Below, piece by piece: positions 58,801 to 64,000 of a stretch of 64,000 nt of DNA. Positions within the stretch are counted from its first letter, which is position 1. The number at the start of each line of letters is the position of its first letter. Under the pieces are notes generated by a model. The model searched no databases and had not been told where the DNA came from. It saw only the letters and a list, made by a program, of their open reading frames with translations. The translations under genes were made by a program, and so were the position numbers. Source of the stretch: Pilatotrama ljubarskyi (taxonomy: Eukaryota; Basidiomycota; Agaricomycetes; Polyporales; Polyporaceae). The stretch covers positions 153,368 to 217,367 of the forward strand of contig MU277715.1 in NCBI GenBank assembly GCA_022385805.1, read 5' to 3'.

Positions 58801-60440
58801 TCAATGGTCCAGGTCCACGTCTTTTACAATATCGACTTCTACGAAGTTCTCTAGTGTAGAGACCAGGGAAGCGTCATGTATGAAGGGTGCGTTCAGCACG
58901 AGCCGGTCGAGCGGCAGGTGGAGTGCCGCGCGCTCCCTCACGACGCCGTAAAGCAAGAAGTAGTCGACGTCGTCGACGAGCGTGAGCTTCTTGAGCCGCG
59001 GCCAGCTCAGCAGCCCGTCCTCCGCGTGCTCCTTGCGGAAGAGCTCGAGGAACTTGGCCGTCGCGGAGTTGATCACCGTGAGGTGCGAGATCGTCGGGAG
59101 CGCGAGCATGAACCCGCGCGTGGGCGTGCACATGCTCGCGTTGAGGAGCGAGAGCGCGCGGAGGGCGGGGTAGCGCCCGCCGTCGCGCCCGTCGGGCAGC
59201 GAGTCGACGAACTCGCGGAACTCGGTCTCGTCGAGGTTCGCGAGCGTGAGCTCCTCGAGCGCGGGCGTCGCGAGCAGCGACGACATCCGGCACACGTTGT
59301 CGCCCGAGAGCTCGAGGTAGCGTAGCGTCGGGATCGCCAGCGGCGGGTACGTGCGCCCCGAGTGCAGGTGGATGTACGTGCCGCGGAGGATGAGCGCGCG
59401 CAGGCGCGGCGACGCGGCGAGCATGTCCCGGAACTGGTCGTACTGCAGCCGCGTGCGGAGCCAGAGCCAGCGCAGGTCGAGGGTCGTAAGGTTCACGAGT
59501 GGAGGAGATCCCCACGGCGTCGCGAGCGAGTCGAAGCGCACGGAGGAGAGCGCCTCAGCGCCGCCCTGGAGGATGTCGTGCAGGACGACTTCTTGATTCC
59601 CTGACGAGCCGCTCAGGGAGAGCTGGAGGTGCCGCAGCTGCGGTGCCGACGCGTCGGCGAGCCGTCGGCCAATGGTGTAGACTACTGCTGGATCGGAGGT
59701 CATGAGCGCAAAGCGTCGCCATCGGTGAACGTGGGGCATCAGCATGGACATTATGCTGTCCACCATGGGAGCGGTGAGCAAGCTTGTCGATCGACAGTCG
59801 ATCGTGATGTTTACGGGGTGTCCGCACGAGCGCTGTAAGCAAAGCGGAACCCAACCGTATGGACGAGGGTGCTTGATCACGATGTTTGTCCAGAGATCGG
59901 GTGTGCCTATGGCTATCTCGCGCCATTGTCGTGATACCGAGGCGACGACGAGCGGGAATGGCCTCGGTATTGAAGACTCGGTGACAGGACCGTCGTGGGG
60001 CATGCGACCGCCTGCTTTGAAGATGAGCACAAGAACCTCCGGCGGCAGACGAAAGGCGGGGACTAGGTATGTTGAGAGGGCTTCTATCTTTGCTCGAATG
60101 CATGAGAGCGAGTGTTCGTTCATATGGACCTCATTCATGAGCGCGCTGACCGAGGGACTGAAGTGCGGGCTGTCCGCGTCCGAGGACGGTTCATGGACGA
60201 CGCGCCAGCTATCGGGGGTGCTATGGAAGATGTCGGAGCCATGAGTGCGTTGAATACGCTTGATCTCGCGCTGGGCGAGGAGAGGACTGTTACATACTAC
60301 TTTGCAGAGAAGTCCAACTCACTTGCCTGGTACGTGGGGTCGGCCGTGATACGCTTGATGAGGAGCAGGCGATGGACCTGGTGTTCAGCGGCCTGTCGGT
60401 TTAGCTCTGCGATGATATCGCGAATAGTGTAGCGCCCCAT
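58801..60440 (-). CDS. F-box protein with leucine-rich-type repeats
   Basis: Two exons (60440-60327, 60270-58801) encode 527 aa. The intron (60326-60271) has a GC donor (CAG/GCAAGT) and a CCCAG acceptor. The nearby GTGAGT four bases on gives the wrong phase for the only acceptor. The N-terminal helix (MGRYTIRDIIAELNRQAAEH) precedes an F-box (RLPPEVLVLIFKAGG, around residue 112-126). Irregular LRR-like segments follow (LVNLTTLDLRWLWL, TLRYLELSGDNV, ALEELTLANLDE, LKKLTLVDDV). F-box proteins link substrates to SCF ubiquitin ligases; mushrooms have hundreds of this type and the target is unknown. The stop is at 58803-58801. Confidence 0.88.
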
Positions 60441-62939
60441 GGGCGTAGCACCCTCGGATTGACTGGGTTATCTGCGCTATTGGTGCGGTCAGAGCTTGCC
60501 ACCTTACGCGTCCATCGGAACACGACTCACGTTTAGAAGCTGGACAACGGGAGGATGGTGTTCCTAGACTGTGTGGAGGAGTCGACGAGACTGACAATCT
60601 GGATTGGCCGACGTGCGCTGCTGGTGCGGTCAATCCTGCCACTTTCTGTATCAATCGGCACACGACCCACCTTCAGAGTGCAGAGGAGGCAGGAGATGGA
60701 GATCCCAGACCACGCAGGAGCCGTCGCGGAGTGTCCGTCGGGGCGACTGAGAGTGGGAGGAGCAGCAGAGAGACTGCGCTGCGAAGGGGGATGGGAGCGA
60801 GTGCAGCCATGGCCGAGTCTGGACCAGACGAGCTCGTCGGTCTAGACAGCACAAGCTCAGCAGGGCCGTAGCACATTCCAGCCGCTCGGGCACACCGCGG
60901 AGATAGCCAGCGTCCAGCGCTCGTCCGCCTCGACCGCAACCACCACCGTCCTCTCCATGCTCAACGCCGTCTTGCGCGTCGTCCTCGCTGTGCGGTGGTC
61001 CTGGCCCTTGATCTCGTAGTCTTGACTCCTGTTGGCCCTCGGTCGGACGATCGGTAACCTTTTTGGCTGCATTGCTTGGCTCTGACCTATGTCGTCCGAA
61101 GGCCGTGATGGTCGAAGGAGATGGTGAGAGGCTCGCTGCATCGAGAGTTCAAGAGAGCATCGTAAAGGATGCGGGAGACCGGCAACGACGTAGTGAGCAT
61201 CCTCCGTCGAGCTACGTTCTACGCTCCTGTCGTACCACCCCGCCTTTGTATATGCACATTCTGCGTCGGTAATGCAGCATAATTTCGGCATATTACCCGC
61301 ATCTCAAGCATATAGTCATGACGCAGCCATGTGCGAAGCGTCAACAGCGTCCGATGCGCAAAATGTGAGTCCTTGGCGCATACACTCCTAGTGCTCAGCC
61401 CGCCATGGGCTCCTGAAGCTCGCAGCATGCGCATATAGTCGTGTCCGGTGCGTGCTATGTAGCTGTTCACGCGACAATGGGTGCTCATGTGATACTCGAT
61501 TCGAGGGCAGCGCATGACTTGAGATACCTCCCTCCGGGATCTGGTCGTGGACGAACGCAAATCTCCAAAAAGCGATGATCGTCTCATCATGTGCGACACG
61601 CCGTGTCTCCCGAATGTATGCTGAAAGGCTGCCTTGCTGCCACCGAACTCTCTGAGCCGAGCTCGACTGGTCTTCAGCATCGAGTCATGCCCCCTCGCGG
61701 CTGAGCTGGCTCTCCAGGACCCTGTCAGGAGCAGCAGAGTTCACGTTCGAGAAGCACATTGCTCCCAGGCATCGGATTAGGAGTATAAGGCGTAAGCCTT
61801 CTCATCTGTCAGGGTCTTCGTAGTGGACTATACCTGAAGAGTGCTGAACTGATTCCTAGGGTCACGCCACTCCCACGTTTTGTGGCCAATGCCTTCATAT
61901 GTGCTAATGCTCTGGAGAGTGGCCCAAACTACATCAGGAGGGTAATAGGACCGTAAAGTGTGCAACGGTTCAGACACACCTGAGCACTTACCGCTCGCTG
62001 AATTCCCACCGCGCCGGGCCGCCTCACGAGCGCAACAAGGTACCGCAGCGACATGACTTCCTATTGCATACGAGCAGCAACGTCTTCACTCAAAACCTGC
62101 ACGCGACATTCTCAACTGTTGGTAAGCGGAGGTTCGGAGCTCCTGCTCTACGGACACGCACCTAGCTCAGAGTTGAACGGCGAACCCAACGGTCGCCGCC
62201 GTTGTGGGATGTATTGTCCCATCGGTGTCTTGATGGCAGAGGTGAGGTAGTGGTCCCCGGCGAGGCTGGTTGAAGGCGAGACTCGAACCACGAGCGACGG
62301 TAGCCACGACTCATGGCGAGGTATTTTCAGACAAGCACGTTTGAGGCTCGGATATGCTCATACTTCTCTCGATAGTGGCAAACGGGAATGATAGAGGCCG
62401 CGCGGTGAGGCGTCTCTCCGCGCCCTGTGCCCACCAGCCACCAAGCAGCGAGGCACGCATCGGACAAGGCATACACGGCGGATAGCGACTTATCGCAATT
62501 GACGCCATAGGAACATGTTTCGCTGCGCTCTGAGTGGTACGCACGTTCATTGACATCGTTACGTGGTAAGCAGTTGTCTTTGTTCGCTGTTTATGACGTG
62601 CCTCTGACGGCCCTGCATTCGTGCGGTCAATGTTCATCGACAAGCTATACGCTTCAGGCTATGGAATGAGACGAACAGACTACGATGTCCGACTGTGGCA
62701 AAATGAATCTGCCCCACCGGCCGCTCCTCTCTTCATCGAAGGCCGGGCCTATTGATTCGGTTACCAAGCTCAGGGGCTTCTGAGGCACGCATCTTTCAAT
62801 ACTCTGAGATTGTGGCTGATCGTCCTCGCTATACTTGGTGACACTCGAGCGTGCACCCATCCAATCTCTGACGCATGGCTGCAGCTGGTATGCGCTGCAG
62901 TGCTTTTCAGGTGCGTCTTGTCAAGCTCTCCCTGCGACG
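60441..62939. other. 2.5-kb gene-poor region with a diverged short direct repeat
   Basis: No gene is supported; a 153-codon minus-strand frame at 61219-61680 has no recognisable domain. A roughly 58-bp segment beginning TGGTGCGGTCA at 60481 recurs in diverged form at 60622, including a shared (A)TCGG(A/C)ACACGAC core. This suggests an old local duplication upstream of the F-box gene. Confidence 0.4.
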
Positions 62940-62941
62940 TA

Positions 62942-63221
62942 CTGTACTTCCCAGACGTTAGGCGAAGCGATGTAACCCTAGATTAGGGCGTGGGAAGGGG
63001 GAGACTAGGCGATGAGTGCCCGGGGACATGGGGACACAGGCGATACGATTGGCTCAGGACACCATAGGCGCCCATAGGCGCCCGTTACCCGACAGAATTA
63101 CCAAATCCGGTAGGGGAGGCCTAGGCGATGGGTGGCCGGGGACATGGGGACAAGCGCCCATATAGGCGATGCGACGGAGGCCAGGGGACAGGGGACATCG
63201 CCTAACGTCTGGGAAGTACAG
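62942..63221. mobile_element. MITE, 280 bp, with 24-bp perfect terminal inverted repeats
   Basis: The left end 62942-62965 (CTGTACTTCCCAGACGTTAG then GCGA) is the exact reverse complement of 63198-63221. The dinucleotide TA flanks both ends (62940-62941 and 63222-63223), the target duplication of Tc1/mariner-type elements. The interior has no coding capacity. It holds two similar blocks reading AGGCGATG...CCGGGGACATGGGGACA (about 63009-63042 and 63122-63152) plus several AGGCGCC/AGGCGAT motifs. If the palindromic GTAC context is counted, the inverted repeat extends by 3 bp per side. Confidence 0.85.
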
Positions 63222-64000
63222 TACATCGTTATCGCGCAGACGCCCACCCAGTGTTCTCTCGGGGTTGATGCTGAGAAAACCTTCTTCCGTCCCGCCTGCC
63301 ATCGGACTCTGTGACACTTCTCAGAGTCCGGACGTTGTCGTAATCATTGAGTCTGGTACAGCTCGCGGAGCACCATTGTAGCAGCGTGTCTCTTCGTTCA
63401 GCCACACCAAACTCTTTCCGCCAATGTCAGAGCGCACGATCGCACCTAGGATCCCCCCGAGGAGTCCGGCGCTGGAGCATGCTGTCACTGAAGCACGGTG
63501 TCCAAGGTTCGCGCTCCCCGTCTGACGTCGCCCACACTGCTTCGGGCTTCTAGGAGAACGCATGGGAGGACGATCCACCTCGAGTGAGGTCATTTCCGTA
63601 CCCGGGACGCGCATGGGGCGCTGTCGCAGTGCCCGCCACTGTCCGCGCCGCCCGCCGCTGCAAAGCGGGTCCGTGGTCTAGCCTCTGCGCTACGTATGTC
63701 GCGTACGTCGCCTCGCACCCGGGGTGCTTTCGGGTTCTTGACACATGCAGCCTTCCGCCAGCGCGTGCCCCTCGCACCGAGACAGAAGGCACGCTTCTCG
63801 TCTCATCACGCTTCGTGCGAGAAACCCTACTGCAAACGTCTATCGTCTTGTGAAGGGAACGCTATCGGCCACAGGCAGCCTGCGCGGCCGCAGGCGCGTG
63901 CGATCCAGTGCACCCCAGGGCTCTCGCTGGCATTTACCGGCGGAATCATGTACGTGACAACGTATGGCAGACAGGACTTCCTACCGTGCGGTGAGGACAG
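63222..64000. other. Right-hand window end, no supported gene
   Basis: About 780 bp with overlapping short frames on both strands and no recognisable domain. A gene extending beyond the window could begin here, but nothing in the sequence supports one. Confidence 0.35.

Noticed and set aside
58874..59515. 213-codon alternative minus-strand frame inside the F-box gene
   Set aside because: Ala/Arg-rich shadow of the real F-box frame in the same strand.
62270..62310. B-box-like GGTTCGAGTCT on the minus strand suggesting a tRNA
   Set aside because: No matching A box at the right distance and the T stem does not close.

Overview
The window looks like nuclear DNA of a mushroom-forming basidiomycete (Agaricomycetes; order not decidable from this alone). 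The evidence is short spliceosomal introns (mostly 45-65 bp) in almost every gene, a class I hydrophobin, DUF1996-WSC secreted proteins, a DUF6593 protein, a membrane-anchored GtaA-type glutaminase and generally GC-rich coding sequence. I re-derived the exon structures by hand from splice signals, phase continuity and family conservation. Each complete model below closes in frame.

Layout. 1-1535: 3' end of a Ser/Pro-rich protein gene (+). 1536-8189: a long stretch without a supportable gene, leading into the plasma-membrane H+-ATPase gene (8190-11405, +). 12565-13876: unknown coiled-coil protein (+). 15898-18004 (-) and 29187-32113 (+): two DUF1996-WSC paralogues in opposite orientation with nearly identical exon lengths. 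They flank a 20-exon DHTKD1-type 2-oxoadipate dehydrogenase E1 gene (18607-22505, -), an aldo-keto reductase (23427-24642, +) and a HAD phosphatase (25075-26404, +). 33114-34953: ribosomal protein genes RPS6 (-) and RPS13 (+), head to head. 36685-40461: 18-exon glutaminase-like ectoenzyme with a membrane anchor (+). 41002-46021: alpha/beta hydrolase, KLHDC4-type kelch protein and hydrophobin (all -). 47138-48007: DUF6593 protein (-). 48667-50397: RCE1 CAAX protease (+). 51350-52120: single-exon uncharacterised protein (+). 52800-53602: MYND zinc-finger protein (+), followed by a 750-bp non-autonomous hAT element with a perfect 8-bp target duplication (54072-54821) and a decayed second copy of the MYND gene's 5' half (from 55050). 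56499-58440: GH5 glucanase-like enzyme (+). 58801-60440: F-box/LRR protein with a GC-AG intron (-). 60441-64000: gene-poor, with a 280-bp MITE carrying 24-bp perfect inverted repeats (62942-63221).

The genes are mostly unrelated housekeeping, cell-surface and degradative functions. I see no multi-gene defence system, biosynthetic cluster or CRISPR array. The loosely connected theme is the cell surface: H+-ATPase, WSC proteins, hydrophobin, GH5 glucanase, anchored glutaminase and CAAX processing. The best leads are the two small transposable elements, the pseudogenised MYND copy with both sites of one intron lost, a 6-nt micro-exon in the DHTKD1 gene, and the domain-count difference between the WSC paralogues. 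I did not find a convincing new biological system.
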